Part shown: positions 1-8,327 of the stretch, piece by piece
Layout of the letters: each line of letters starts with the position of its first letter
Position numbering within the stretch: position 1 is the stretch's first letter
Assembly: GCA_020427155.1 (NCBI GenBank)
Contig: JAGQOW010000038.1
Coordinates: 1 to 36,726, forward strand
DNA: 36,726 nucleotides
Reading direction: 5' to 3'
From: Planctomycetales bacterium
Lineage (GTDB): Bacteria > Planctomycetota > Planctomycetia > Pirellulales > Lacipirellulaceae
Program-made: the position numbers and the translations under genes
Notes under the pieces: generated by a model
What the model was told of the DNA's origin: nothing
Databases searched by the model: none
What the model saw: only the letters and a program-made list of their open reading frames with translations

Positions 1-174
1 AAAGTCTTCGACAAGTTCTTCCGCAGCTCCGACCCCCGCGTTCAGGCAGAAACCGGAACCGGCCTGGGACTGTCCCTCGCTCGCGAAGTGATCCGCATGC
101 ACGGCGGCGATCTCACCGTGGAGAGCCAACTCAACAAAGGAAGCACCTTCCTCGTTGCCATCCCCATGGAGTAA
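1..174 (+). CDS. Sensor histidine kinase, C-terminal fragment
   Basis: The window opens inside a gene. Frame 1 is open from base 1 to a TAA at 172-174 and gives 57 residues. These carry the end of a HATPase_c domain: an F-box-like 'KFFRSSDP', the G2 box 'GTGLGLSLAREVIRMHGG', and a closing beta segment ending 'TFLVAIPME'. This is the ATP-binding half of a two-component sensor kinase of the PhoR/EnvZ type. The sensor and the phospho-accepting histidine lie outside the window, so the signal is unknown. A STAS gene starts 8 bases after the stop and the secretion operon follows, so the kinase probably belongs to the same transcription unit. Identification of the domain is firm; the role in controlling the downstream genes is inferred from position. 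Confidence 0.9.
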   Translation, partial: KVFDKFFRSSDPRVQAETGTGLGLSLAREVIRMHGGDLTVESQLNKGSTFLVAIPME

Positions 175-182
175 GACACATC

Positions 183-518
183 ATGTTTACCGTCGAATCT
201 CAAGGTGCGGTCGATGTGGTCAAACCCATGGCGCCGCTCAACCATGAAAACGCGGCCAGCTTCCTCGAAACGATCCAGCATCGGCTCAGCAAGGGGCAAC
301 CCATGGTCGTGCTCGACATGAGCGAGGTCCCGCTGGTCGATAGCGCCGGGCTCGACTCCTTGCTCGACGTCCAACAGGCGATCCAATTGCGCGGCGGCAC
401 GATCAAGCTGGCGGCAATCCCACAACTCTGCTGCGAAATCCTTCGCATCACCGGGGTCGACCAACGTTTCGAAACCTTTCTCGACATCAAATCCGCCGTC
501 GGGAGTTACGTCCAATGA
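183..518 (+). CDS. STAS-domain protein (anti-sigma factor antagonist-like)
   Basis: This 111-residue protein is a single STAS domain, the usual size for SpoIIAA/RsbV-type regulators. Signs of the family are the beta strand 'PMVVLDMSEVPLVDSAGLDSLL' region around residues 40-61 and the late 'LEITGVD'-like segment, here 'LRITGVDQRFETF' near residue 88. In the family a Ser in the D-S-[ST]-G-L loop is phosphorylated by a partner kinase. Here the loop reads DSAGL, so only one hydroxyl residue is available. The start codon follows the kinase stop by 8 bases, and the stop overlaps the start of the ATPase gene by four bases (ATGA at 515-518), implying translational coupling. It could be a phospho-switch acting on the kinase or on the secretion machine; no target is visible. 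Confidence 0.88.
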   Translation: MFTVESQGAVDVVKPMAPLNHENAASFLETIQHRLSKGQPMVVLDMSEVPLVDSAGLDSLLDVQQAIQLRGGTIKLAAIPQLCCEILRITGVDQRFETFLDIKSAVGSYVQ

Positions 519-2311
519 CCGTGGTCGAGAACATCCCTCTACAAGAGGCGCCGCCGGAAGATCAGCTCGGCCCGATGATCCTCCCGCTCGACGATGCTTC
601 CGAAGGTAGCGAATCCAAGCCTGCTGCGCGCGGACCGCTCGGACAACGGCTGCTCAGCGCCAACCTGATCGCACACGACGAGCTCGAAGCCGCGCTCAAT
701 CACCAAACTCAAAAAGGACAAAAACTTGGCGAGTCGCTGCTCGAACTCGGCTTCGCCAGCGAAGAGCAACTCCTGCCGTTCATTGAGTCCCAGCTCGGCA
801 TGCCAGGAGTACGGCTCCGCGAAGGTCTTCTCGACCCGGTTGCCGTACGCCTCATCCCCCGCCCGCTCGCCGAAAACCTCAACGTACTCGCCCTCTTCCG
901 AGTCCGCGACGAACTGATCGTCGCTACCGACGACCCCCAGGACCTGGACGTCATCGATCAGATCGAGAGTCTCACCGGCCTCAACGTTCGGCCTGTCTTC
1001 GCCTTCCAGGCAGCCATCGAAAAGATGCAGAAGCGGGCCTACGAGGAGGATTTCCGCGTCGATGCCGTCACTGCCGACCTCGACGACTCTGCCGTGGAAT
1101 TGCAGCTCGACGAAACCGACATGGATGTCGCTTCCGTGCACGATCTCGTCGACGGCAGCCCGGTCGTCAATCTAGTCAATTACCTCATTCTGCAATCCAT
1201 CCGCAAATCGGCGAGCGACATTCACATCGAGCCAAGCAAAAAATTTGGCACGGTCCGATTCCGGATCGACGGGCAATTGGTCGAGATGCTCCGACCACGC
1301 CGCGACATCTTCCCTGCGATCGTCTCCCGCATCAAGGTGATGGCTAAGCTCGACATTGCAGAACAACGCGTGCCCCAAGACGGTCGCTGCCAGGTAATCG
1401 CCGACAACAAGGAAATCGACTTACGTATCTCCACTCTGCCTACCGTATTGGGCGAAAAGATCGTGATTCGAATCCTGGACAAGCAGCGCCTGACCTTCAA
1501 TCTCGATCAGCTCGGCATTCCCGATGTCACGCTCGGTATCATCAAGCAACTGCTCAAAAAACCTCATGGCCTCGTCATCGTCTCCGGCCCCACCGGTAGC
1601 GGAAAAACCACGACGCTCTACTCCGCCCTCGAACTGATCAAATCTGTCCAACGCAACATCGTCACCGTCGAAGACCCCGTCGAATACCAAATGGAGCTGA
1701 TCAATCAAGTCCAGGTCGACTCGAACCGCGGCGTCAGCTTCGCCACGGCTCTGCGCTCGATTCTCCGCCAAGACCCCGACGTCATCATGGTCGGAGAAAT
1801 CCGCGATGCGGAAACGGCCCAAGTTGCTGTCCAAGCAGCACTCACCGGCCACCTCGTACTCAGCACGCTTCATACCAACGATAGCGCCAGTGCCATCACC
1901 CGCATGATGGACATGGGGCTCGAAAGCTACAAATTGGCTGCCGCCCTCGTCGGCGTCGTCGCCCAACGACTGGTGCGAACGATTTGCCCCCACTGCCAAA
2001 CCTCGTATTACCCTTCGGCCGAGTACTTGAAAGCCCTGCACTACCAAGGTGATATGCGACGCAGCTTTGCCAAAGGCGAAGGCTGCCGCGAATGCTTCGA
2101 TACCGGCTTCCGTGGTCGAACCGGCATCTACGAAGTACTCCCCGCTACCGAAGAACTGCGCCAGATGATCTCCAATCAAGAGACTCTCGAATCGGTTCGC
2201 AAGTGGTTCAAGCGACAAAAATACGCCACCCTGCTCGATTGCGGTCTCAAACTCGCCGAACGCGAAGAAACAAGCCTCGAAGAAGTCGCACGCATCGCAT
2301 TTATCGAATAG
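515..2311 (+). CDS. GspE/PilB-family secretion or pilus assembly ATPase
   Basis: A 598-residue hexameric traffic ATPase of the GspE/PilB type, which powers pseudopilus or pilus extension from the cytoplasmic face of the inner membrane. An N-terminal MshEN-type domain spans about residues 40-170 ('LGQRLLSANLI', 'ELGFASEEQLLPFI'). The catalytic part has Walker A 'GPTGSGKTTT' at about 358-367, the Asp box, Walker B-like 'DPDVIMVGEIRD' at about 420-431, and a His box 'LVLSTLHTND'. A four-cysteine zinc motif is present (CPHC at about 491-494 and CREC at about 524-527), as in extension ATPases and unlike the PilT retraction ATPases. Length is normal for the family. It overlaps the STAS gene and is followed 56 bases later by the platform protein. 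Whether it serves a type II secretion system or a type IV pilus cannot be settled from this gene alone. Confidence 0.97.
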   Translation: MTVVENIPLQEAPPEDQLGPMILPLDDASEGSESKPAARGPLGQRLLSANLIAHDELEAALNHQTQKGQKLGESLLELGFASEEQLLPFIESQLGMPGVRLREGLLDPVAVRLIPRPLAENLNVLALFRVRDELIVATDDPQDLDVIDQIESLTGLNVRPVFAFQAAIEKMQKRAYEEDFRVDAVTADLDDSAVELQLDETDMDVASVHDLVDGSPVVNLVNYLILQSIRKSASDIHIEPSKKFGTVRFRIDGQLVEMLRPRRDIFPAIVSRIKVMAKLDIAEQRVPQDGRCQVIADNKEIDLRISTLPTVLGEKIVIRILDKQRLTFNLDQLGIPDVTLGIIKQLLKKPHGLVIVSGPTGSGKTTTLYSALELIKSVQRNIVTVEDPVEYQMELINQVQVDSNRGVSFATALRSILRQDPDVIMVGEIRDAETAQVAVQAALTGHLVLSTLHTNDSASAITRMMDMGLESYKLAAALVGVVAQRLVRTICPHCQTSYYPSAEYLKALHYQGDMRRSFAKGEGCRECFDTGFRGRTGIYEVLPATEELRQMISNQETLESVRKWFKRQKYATLLDCGLKLAEREETSLEEVARIAFIE

Positions 2312-2367
2312 CCGCACAGTATCCCAATCCAGCCAATCCATTCACTCGCAACAAACGCAACAGATCC

Positions 2368-3558
2368 ATGGGCGCCACTAGTTTCAAACACGCTTACCTT
2401 CCCTCAACTGGAAGTGCCGGGGCAACTCGTAGTATGGACTCCGAGTTTGGCAACAACGATATTCTCTGGAATCCTCTTGAGTCGTCTGCAAACAGCGCAA
2501 AGAAGTCTCGCCGAAGATCGATTCGTCAGCAGGAAATTGCCGAGTTTACCTCGCAACTGGCTATCATGACCCGGTCGGGCGTCGACGTCGCCTCAGCTCT
2601 CGGAAGCCTGGCGTCACAATGCAAACGCCCTGCCCTCGCCGTGGTCCTCCAGGCTGTGCATGAGTCGGTACTGGCAGGCAATACCCTTTCCGAAGCGCTG
2701 CGCCGCCATGAAGACACCTTCGATCCTAGCTACATCGCTACCGTTGCTGCCGGAGAAGCCTCGGGAAAAATGTCGGAAGTCCTCGCCCAGCTTGCCGCAA
2801 TTCAACGCCGCATCATCCGCTCCCGACGCACTCTCCTCGCTCTGATGACTTACCCGGCACTGCTGATGATTGTCTCCAGTGCCGTGTTGGTTGCCTTGGT
2901 GCTATTCGTATTGCCTCGATTCGCCGGCATCTTCGAGCAGTACGAAGTCCCCTTGCCTTTCCTCACCCAGGCGCTGATCGCCTTGGCCGAGGAATTGTGG
3001 ACGCACTGGTGGCTCTGGGGACCGCTTGCCGTTGGCACTCTGGTCGGCCTGCTCCTCTGGAAAAACACAAATCAGGGTCGCCGCACTCTAGATACAATCT
3101 GGATCAACGGGCCTGTCGTCCGCAACGTTTACCGCTCACAACTCGTCGGGCGCATGTGTGGTCTGATGGGACTCATGCTCCACAGCGGCGTGCCTCTGGT
3201 CGAATCGCTGCGACTTACACGTAAAGCCATCAGCAATTCGCTTTATCGCGATTTGCTTTCCGACCTGGAAGACGCTGTCGTCAATGGCCGCAGCCTCGAA
3301 AGCGAACTTAACCGCTCCGAAGTTCTGCCCCAATCGGCAAAAGAAATGATGATCACTGCCGAATCCACCGGGAAAATGGGCGAAGTCACGCAACTCCTGG
3401 GCGCGTACTACGAGGAGGAGGCCGAAGCCAGTATGCGACAGATTATCGGACTGCTCGAACCGATCATTACCGTGGGCATGGGCGTCATCATCGCGGGTGT
3501 CGTCCTCTCGGTCATGATGCCGGTCTTCGACCTCTCCACGCTTGCAAAAGGCCATTAG
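2368..3558 (+). CDS. GspF/PilC-family inner-membrane platform protein
   Basis: The polytopic protein on which the GspE ATPase acts. I chose the ATG at 2368, which gives 396 residues, close to the usual 400. The frame is open further upstream but would overlap gspE by 220 bases with an arginine-rich, unrelated translation; a second ATG at 2434 is also possible. Two T2SSF domains are visible: about residues 57-180 (starting 'EFTSQLAIMTRSGVDVASAL') and about 255-375 ('LMLHSGVPLVESL'). Hydrophobic segments lie at about 156-190, 212-232 and 360-390, the standard three-helix layout. About 50 residues of low-conservation sequence ending in basic 'KKSRRRSIRQQ' precede the first domain, a little longer than typical. 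It lies between gspE and pilM and is surely co-transcribed with them. Confidence 0.95.
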   Translation: MGATSFKHAYLPSTGSAGATRSMDSEFGNNDILWNPLESSANSAKKSRRRSIRQQEIAEFTSQLAIMTRSGVDVASALGSLASQCKRPALAVVLQAVHESVLAGNTLSEALRRHEDTFDPSYIATVAAGEASGKMSEVLAQLAAIQRRIIRSRRTLLALMTYPALLMIVSSAVLVALVLFVLPRFAGIFEQYEVPLPFLTQALIALAEELWTHWWLWGPLAVGTLVGLLLWKNTNQGRRTLDTIWINGPVVRNVYRSQLVGRMCGLMGLMLHSGVPLVESLRLTRKAISNSLYRDLLSDLEDAVVNGRSLESELNRSEVLPQSAKEMMITAESTGKMGEVTQLLGAYYEEEAEASMRQIIGLLEPIITVGMGVIIAGVVLSVMMPVFDLSTLAKGH

Positions 3559-3601
3559 AAAACATCCCTAACGACGGTCAGTCAATCACCTCGGAAACAT
3601 T

Positions 3602-4672
3602 ATGTTCGGCATCAAACAAACAGGTTGGATCGGTATCGATATCGGTACCGCCACCGTAAAACTGGCTCAGCTCTCGCGCAGCAACAACAAGCCGCGATTG
3701 ACCGGGCTGGCCATGGTGCCTCGCCGCGCTGCCTGGCGCATCGCCGAACTCGCCGAGCAGACGCTTTCCTCTAACGACGAAATCTGCGCTGCGGTTTCAC
3801 TCCACCCAGGATTCCAAGGCAAACTCGCTGCCATCACTCCGCCCATGGCTCTCTGCAAGGTTCACACCTTGGACCGAACTAAGACGCATGATCCCAGCGA
3901 CGAGCGATTCGTTCGCGCGGCAATCGAACTCGCTACCCAGCGCTCTGCCGACCAGTTGCAATTTGACACTTGGGACGCAGAACCCGAACCAGAAGGCCGA
4001 GCCCCCAGACGGGCAAATGTTCTCACCGTCGCCACCCACTGGGCAGACCAATTCTTCGACGACTTAAGACTTTCGGGATGGTCCTGTCAGGCGATCGACG
4101 GCTTGCCCTTGGCTTTGGCCCGGGCTGTCGCCATGGTCCAGCCCAAAGACTCCACAGCCCCCGTCGCCGCACTCGACTGGGGCTTCGCAGAAGCCACCCT
4201 CTGCATCGTCTTGGCCGGGAATCCCGTCTACGTCCGCAGCTTAAAGGCCTGTGGGCTGAATCGACTCCTCGACAAACTCGTCGAGTCGCTTGATGTCACC
4301 ACCGAGGAAGCTCAGCGGCTACTCCACGAACAAGGCGTCCTCGGCCATTCAACTAGTTCGCCAACCTCGATTCAAGAGCTGATCGAGGAAATAATCGCTG
4401 ACCCACTTGCACAATTGATAAGTGAATACCAGCGCACGGTTTCCCATCTCCAATGCCAACGACGCTCCATCGTTCCCAAACGTCTGGTCTTGTTTGGCGG
4501 CGGAGCAACGATCAATGGCATTGCCGAACAGCTTACGGCCACTCTGGAAACCAAAACAACAATCTGGTCGCCAGGCCAGGAACTGGCCGGCCCGATCAAT
4601 TCGACCGGATTGCCGGGTTGCCTGTTCGGCCCGGCGATCGCGCTCTCGGCCCTGGCCTGGGAGAAAGCATGA
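3602..4672 (+). CDS. pilM: PilM-like actin-fold pilus/secretion assembly protein
   Basis: A 356-residue cytoplasmic protein with the FtsA/actin-type nucleotide fold of PilM. It shows the phosphate-1 motif 'GIDIGTATVKLAQL' near residue 11, a second phosphate loop 'ALDWGFAEATLCIV' near residue 190, and the adenosine motif 'LFGGGATINGIAEQL' near residue 298. PilM binds ATP and the N-terminal tail of PilN, linking the cytoplasmic ATPase to the inner-membrane alignment complex; GspL plays the same part in type II secretion by fusing both functions. Here PilM and PilN are separate, the type IV pilus arrangement. Its TGA is one base from the next ATG. The order M-N-O-P followed by a secretin reproduces the classical pilMNOPQ order. 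The symbol is given by family and synteny. Confidence 0.9.
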   Translation: MFGIKQTGWIGIDIGTATVKLAQLSRSNNKPRLTGLAMVPRRAAWRIAELAEQTLSSNDEICAAVSLHPGFQGKLAAITPPMALCKVHTLDRTKTHDPSDERFVRAAIELATQRSADQLQFDTWDAEPEPEGRAPRRANVLTVATHWADQFFDDLRLSGWSCQAIDGLPLALARAVAMVQPKDSTAPVAALDWGFAEATLCIVLAGNPVYVRSLKACGLNRLLDKLVESLDVTTEEAQRLLHEQGVLGHSTSSPTSIQELIEEIIADPLAQLISEYQRTVSHLQCQRRSIVPKRLVLFGGGATINGIAEQLTATLETKTTIWSPGQELAGPINSTGLPGCLFGPAIALSALAWEKA

Positions 4673-4673
4673 T

Positions 4674-5255
4674 ATGAAGCGCCAATTGAATCTCATGTCG
4701 CCCCACGCACGGCTGCGTGTCTGCGTTCGAAAGCGGATCCGGCAATGGTCGTTGGTCCTCGCTGCGCTGACCTTACTGCTTGCACCTGCCTGGTTTGCCC
4801 TCTGGTGGCCGGTCCACCAGGCCAGCCAGCAAGTCGCCACCCTCGAATCCCGCTACAACCCACTGAGACAAATGAACAAGGCTAGTGCCGAATTCAAACG
4901 CCGCATCGAACAGATCCAACTGCGAGAGAAGACGGCTATCGCTCTAGCCAAAATCGACACGCCGGTCGTCACGCTGATTGGCATGGTCGGTAAAGCGGTC
5001 GAGGAGAGTCGCGGCCGCGCTTACGTCGAAGAATTGAACTTCCGCCAATCGGCCTCAGTGCTGTCAGAACAAGAAAGCGCCAATCTGGCAGCAATTGAAA
5101 TCGGCGGACGAGCAATCGACGAAGACGCCGTCGATCACCTTGCCAAGGCCCTCAAAACTGCCTTGCCATTCGCCAAAGTCCAAATCAAATCGTCTCAACC
5201 TGAGAAGATCAATGAACAGCCCCTGCAACAATTCTCAATGGAATGTTCATTCTGA
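4674..5255 (+). CDS. PilN-like inner-membrane alignment protein
   Basis: A 193-residue bitopic protein starting at the ATG one base after the pilM stop; the longer open frame from 4422 lies entirely inside pilM and was rejected. The N-terminus 'MKRQLNLMSP' resembles the conserved PilN start (INLLP-like), which PilM binds. A transmembrane segment spans about residues 24-44 ('WSLVLAALTLLLAPAWFALWW'). A periplasmic coiled-coil stretch runs about 50-90, followed by a small alpha/beta domain. Sequence conservation in PilN is low, so the assignment rests on N-terminal motif, topology, length and position between PilM- and PilO-like genes. Confidence 0.8.
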   Translation: MKRQLNLMSPHARLRVCVRKRIRQWSLVLAALTLLLAPAWFALWWPVHQASQQVATLESRYNPLRQMNKASAEFKRRIEQIQLREKTAIALAKIDTPVVTLIGMVGKAVEESRGRAYVEELNFRQSASVLSEQESANLAAIEIGGRAIDEDAVDHLAKALKTALPFAKVQIKSSQPEKINEQPLQQFSMECSF

Positions 5256-5273
5256 GCAAACACTGAGCGCATC

Positions 5274-5864
5274 ATGAGTCATTCATCTCACAACAAGCAT
5301 AAGCTTGCCGAGTGGGGCCTCCACGCTGGCGGACTCGCCGCGGTCGGTCTCGCGCTGCTCGCTTTCTATCACCTGGTTTATCTGCGATTGGCCGAGCAGG
5401 GCGAAACGCATGCAATTCGCGCCGAACAGCTCCAAAAGCTGCTCGCCACCGCCGAAAGCGTCCGAGACAATCACCGCTCGTTTCGCATCGAACTCGAAAA
5501 ACTGGAAATAGAAACCGCCTCGATGCGTAGCCGACTTCCCCAGGACCTGCAAAAGTCGCAATTCGAAAGCTCCCTTCGCAATGCTGCTGCCACCACCGCT
5601 TTCAAGTTCGGAGCGGCCCAGTGGAAGCCCTCAGCAACTACTTCCACTCACTCGCGAGCCGAAGTTACCGTTACCGGGAATGGCAGCTTCGCTAGCATTT
5701 GCAAGTTTCTGAATGAAATCAACCAGCTTGCCAGGATTACTAAGATTAGCAGCCTGGCGCTGGAAACTAGCAACGAATCCGCAAGCTACCCGCTAGAAGT
5801 TACATTTGTACTGGTCTACGGGATCGAATCAAACGATACAGATAGGACAGGGGGTGTTCTATGA
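5274..5864 (+). CDS. PilO-like inner-membrane alignment protein
   Basis: A 196-residue protein with one transmembrane helix at about residues 14-38 ('GLAAVGLALLAFYHLVYL'), a predicted coiled coil at about 40-85 rich in Glu, Gln and Leu, and a C-terminal ferredoxin-like periplasmic domain with 'FASICKFLNEINQLARITKISSLAL', split here as the helix 'ICKFLNEINQLARI' and the strand 'TKISSLAL'. That helix-strand pair is the most recognisable PilO/GspM-type feature. In the family it heterodimerises with PilN in the periplasm and connects to the lipoprotein PilP. Its stop overlaps the start of the next gene by four bases (ATGA at 5861-5864). Assignment is by topology, the C-terminal pattern and synteny. 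Confidence 0.78.
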   Translation: MSHSSHNKHKLAEWGLHAGGLAAVGLALLAFYHLVYLRLAEQGETHAIRAEQLQKLLATAESVRDNHRSFRIELEKLEIETASMRSRLPQDLQKSQFESSLRNAAATTAFKFGAAQWKPSATTSTHSRAEVTVTGNGSFASICKFLNEINQLARITKISSLALETSNESASYPLEVTFVLVYGIESNDTDRTGGVL

Positions 5865-6442
5865 CCACTTCCAACCTGATGCAGAGAACAGGCGCCACCC
5901 CTGCCAAGCTAGCATTGGTCGCGGTTCTCGCCATTGTGCTCGTGACCGTCATCGTTGTCCAACTGCCAGAGAACCAACCTGCACTCGAACCGGCACAAGC
6001 ACACTCAACCGCCTCGGCCAATCAACCAAACCAACAGATAAACGGCAAACCGATCCAGGAGAAGCCAAACCAGGAACTCTCAAAAGATCCAGATACGAAA
6101 CGTCCGACAGGACCGCGCGAATGGCCCGAGTTGTCGATCGACGGCGCGATTGCCTTCGATCCTCTCGCAGCGCCCGAATGGCTGGTCGCGGCCATGGAGG
6201 CGAATGACGATAGCGGCGTCAGAAACCGCTTCGTCTCCGAAGTTCAGCGACAAGCTCGCAACGCTGAGGTCTTGGCCCAGTTACGAGAACAGGGAACCAG
6301 TATTGTTGTCATCACCAACACCGGAGAAAAACGAGCGACCATAGGTGAGCAATCTCTTCGCATTGGCGACCAGATCGAAGGATTCCAGATCACCGACATT
6401 ACCAAGCAGGGCGTCGTGCTCTCAGAAGTCGATACACGATAA
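5861..6442 (+). CDS. PilP/GspC-like periplasmic linker to the secretin
   Basis: A 193-residue protein with an N-terminal transmembrane anchor at about residues 15-35 ('LALVAVLAIVLVTVIVVQL'), a Pro/Gln/Asn-rich linker (about 36-95) and a small C-terminal beta domain at about 148-193 ('RATIGEQSLRIGDQIEGFQI', then 'VVLSEV'). That C-terminal pattern resembles the homology region of GspC and the beta domain of PilP, which docks on the N0 domain of the secretin. PilP is normally a lipoprotein; no lipobox cysteine is visible, so the anchored, GspC-like topology is unusual next to pilMNO-type genes. It is translationally coupled to the PilO-like gene and sits directly before the secretin, as pilP or gspC would. 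Confidence 0.72.
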   Translation: MTTSNLMQRTGATPAKLALVAVLAIVLVTVIVVQLPENQPALEPAQAHSTASANQPNQQINGKPIQEKPNQELSKDPDTKRPTGPREWPELSIDGAIAFDPLAAPEWLVAAMEANDDSGVRNRFVSEVQRQARNAEVLAQLREQGTSIVVITNTGEKRATIGEQSLRIGDQIEGFQITDITKQGVVLSEVDTR

Positions 6443-6481
6443 CTGCTTCTCTCTTCTTCCAGTCAGGGAACGGCTGCGAGC

Positions 6482-8272
6482 ATGAACCGAGGCGAGTTGC
6501 AATACTACCGGACGAAGTCAAGACGGCCGACTGCTTGTCTGGCGATCTTGCTGTTCGTCCTGTTCTCTGCGCACCCTGCGGTCGCGGAAGTACGGCGGCA
6601 GTCAGACCGCGCAAGCAGTGAGCCACGCGTCGCCCAAAACGCACCCCCAGCAGGCGCAACCGCTTGGGACCTCCTCAAAGCCCTCGGCGGCGCTACCTCG
6701 GGAGCCGAATCGCTGCCCGCACCACCCGCCAATCCGCCGGCGCAATACGTCATTCCCTTCGCCAAGCCCGATCCCAATGCCGAGATCCAGTTCAAACAAC
6801 AAGACGGCCTCGTCTCGCTTACGGTACACGACGGATCGCTCCGCCATACGGTCGCAATGATCGCCGAAGCTCAAGGACTCAATATCGTCTTCTCGGCCCC
6901 GGCCGACATTGCCATCACTGCTTCGCTCGAAGCCGTTCCCTGGCAGAAAGCACTCGACTCACTCTTGGCTGCCTCGGGCTATACCTGGTCCGACAGCGAC
7001 GGCATCATTTTCGTCATGAGCCTCGAAACGGCAAACTTCATGTCCCCAGGCACCGGGGGCCGCCAAACCGAAATCTTCGAACTCGACTTTGCTTCCGCCG
7101 TCGACGTCGACCAGGCCATCAAGGGTTTGCTATCCCCCGGCGGACAGTCCTGGATCATGGAAAGCAGTTCCGAAGACAGCCGACGAAGTCGCGAAGCCGT
7201 CGTCGTCTTCGACTTCCCTACGCATCTCCAACGCGTCAGCGATTACGTCTGCCAGATTGACCAACCTCCGCGCCAGGTCCTGATCGAAGCCAATATCCTG
7301 CAAGTCGACCTCAAGGACGATTGTCGTCACGGCGTCGACTTCGAATCGATCACCAGTTTTCGTGGCAACGAAATCAGTCTGCGCTCCATCGGGTTCGCCA
7401 ATCCCACCGCTTCGACTGCCTTCTTCCTCGAAACCACCGGCCACGCGCTAACCAATCTCGTCGAGCTTTTACAAACCACCACCGACGCCAAGACCCTGGC
7501 CTCGCCCCGAGTGCTGGTCGTCAGCGGTCAGCAGGCCCGCATCCAGGTCGGCGAGCAACTGGGCTTTCGCGTGACTACTACCACTCAGACAAGCTCGCTC
7601 GAAACCGTCGAGTTTCTCGATGTCGGCGTTGTCCTGACGGTCGAGCCCCGCGTCACCCGCGACGGCCGCGTGCTCATGCGCATCAAACCCGAAGTCTCCA
7701 CCGGCCAGGTCAGCCCCGAGACAGGGCTCCCGTCCGAAGAAACCACCGAAGTCGAAACCGATATCTTCCTCGCCGATGGCCAAGGCATGGTGATCGGCGG
7801 ACTGATTCAGGAAGTCGACAGCATCACGCAAAGCAAGATTCCCTGGATCGGCGATCTCCCCTACCTCGGCGTCCTATTCCAGAAACGCCAGTCCAAGAAA
7901 GAGCGTGCAGAAATCATCGTCACCTTGATCCCGCATATCCTGCCCTACTCGCCGGCGATCGAGTGTCGAGAATCGATGGAATTCATGCGCACCCAGCAAC
8001 GGCTTACTGAGGGTCCCCTGCTCCGCGCATCGCGCCCTTACGAGCCCCGCCTCTACGACGCGATAACCAATCCACGCCGACCTCGACTTGCGCTAAGCCA
8101 TCACATGGGTTCAACCCCCATGGCCCCAGGCGAAGACTGCCATCCCGAACTCATCCCCTTGCCGCCTGTCGACGAACAACCACTGAACCTGCCAATCCTC
8201 CAGACTCCCGAACAGGCCCCGCTAATGCCAGTACCGCAGCAATCCCGAGCACCCCTTCGTAGCTTCGGCTAA
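6482..8272 (+). CDS. Secretin (GspD/PilQ family) outer-membrane channel
   Basis: A 596-residue secretin. A signal peptide ends near 'AHPAVA' (about residue 38). Then come a low-complexity linker, an N0/STN-type domain at about 105-180 ('LRHTVAMIAEAQGLNIVF', 'VPWQKALDSLLAASGYTW'), an N1-like domain at about 185-265, and the secretin core at about 330-485. The core contains 'LASPRVLVVSGQQARIQVGE', 'VVLTVEPRVTRDGRVLMRI' and the signature 'IPWIGDLPYLGVLF' near 453. Secretins form the gated outer-membrane pore of type II secretion or type IV pilus machines. Only one N1-type repeat is seen, as in PilQ rather than the three of GspD. A Pro-rich tail of about 110 residues follows the core; it could be a pilotin-binding or species-specific element. 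The start at 6482 is 39 bases after the PilP-like gene. Confidence 0.95.
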   Translation: MNRGELQYYRTKSRRPTACLAILLFVLFSAHPAVAEVRRQSDRASSEPRVAQNAPPAGATAWDLLKALGGATSGAESLPAPPANPPAQYVIPFAKPDPNAEIQFKQQDGLVSLTVHDGSLRHTVAMIAEAQGLNIVFSAPADIAITASLEAVPWQKALDSLLAASGYTWSDSDGIIFVMSLETANFMSPGTGGRQTEIFELDFASAVDVDQAIKGLLSPGGQSWIMESSSEDSRRSREAVVVFDFPTHLQRVSDYVCQIDQPPRQVLIEANILQVDLKDDCRHGVDFESITSFRGNEISLRSIGFANPTASTAFFLETTGHALTNLVELLQTTTDAKTLASPRVLVVSGQQARIQVGEQLGFRVTTTTQTSSLETVEFLDVGVVLTVEPRVTRDGRVLMRIKPEVSTGQVSPETGLPSEETTEVETDIFLADGQGMVIGGLIQEVDSITQSKIPWIGDLPYLGVLFQKRQSKKERAEIIVTLIPHILPYSPAIECRESMEFMRTQQRLTEGPLLRASRPYEPRLYDAITNPRRPRLALSHHMGSTPMAPGEDCHPELIPLPPVDEQPLNLPILQTPEQAPLMPVPQQSRAPLRSFG

Positions 8273-8327
8273 ATACCAACCCGCCAACCACCGACCAGCA
8301 CTCTCTTCCTTTGTCGAGGTACCAACC

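Noticed and set aside
2092..2367. Long N-terminal extension of the GspF-like frame
   Set aside because: It overlaps gspE by about 220 bases and encodes Arg/Pro-rich sequence unlike any GspF; the ATG at 2368 gives a normal length.
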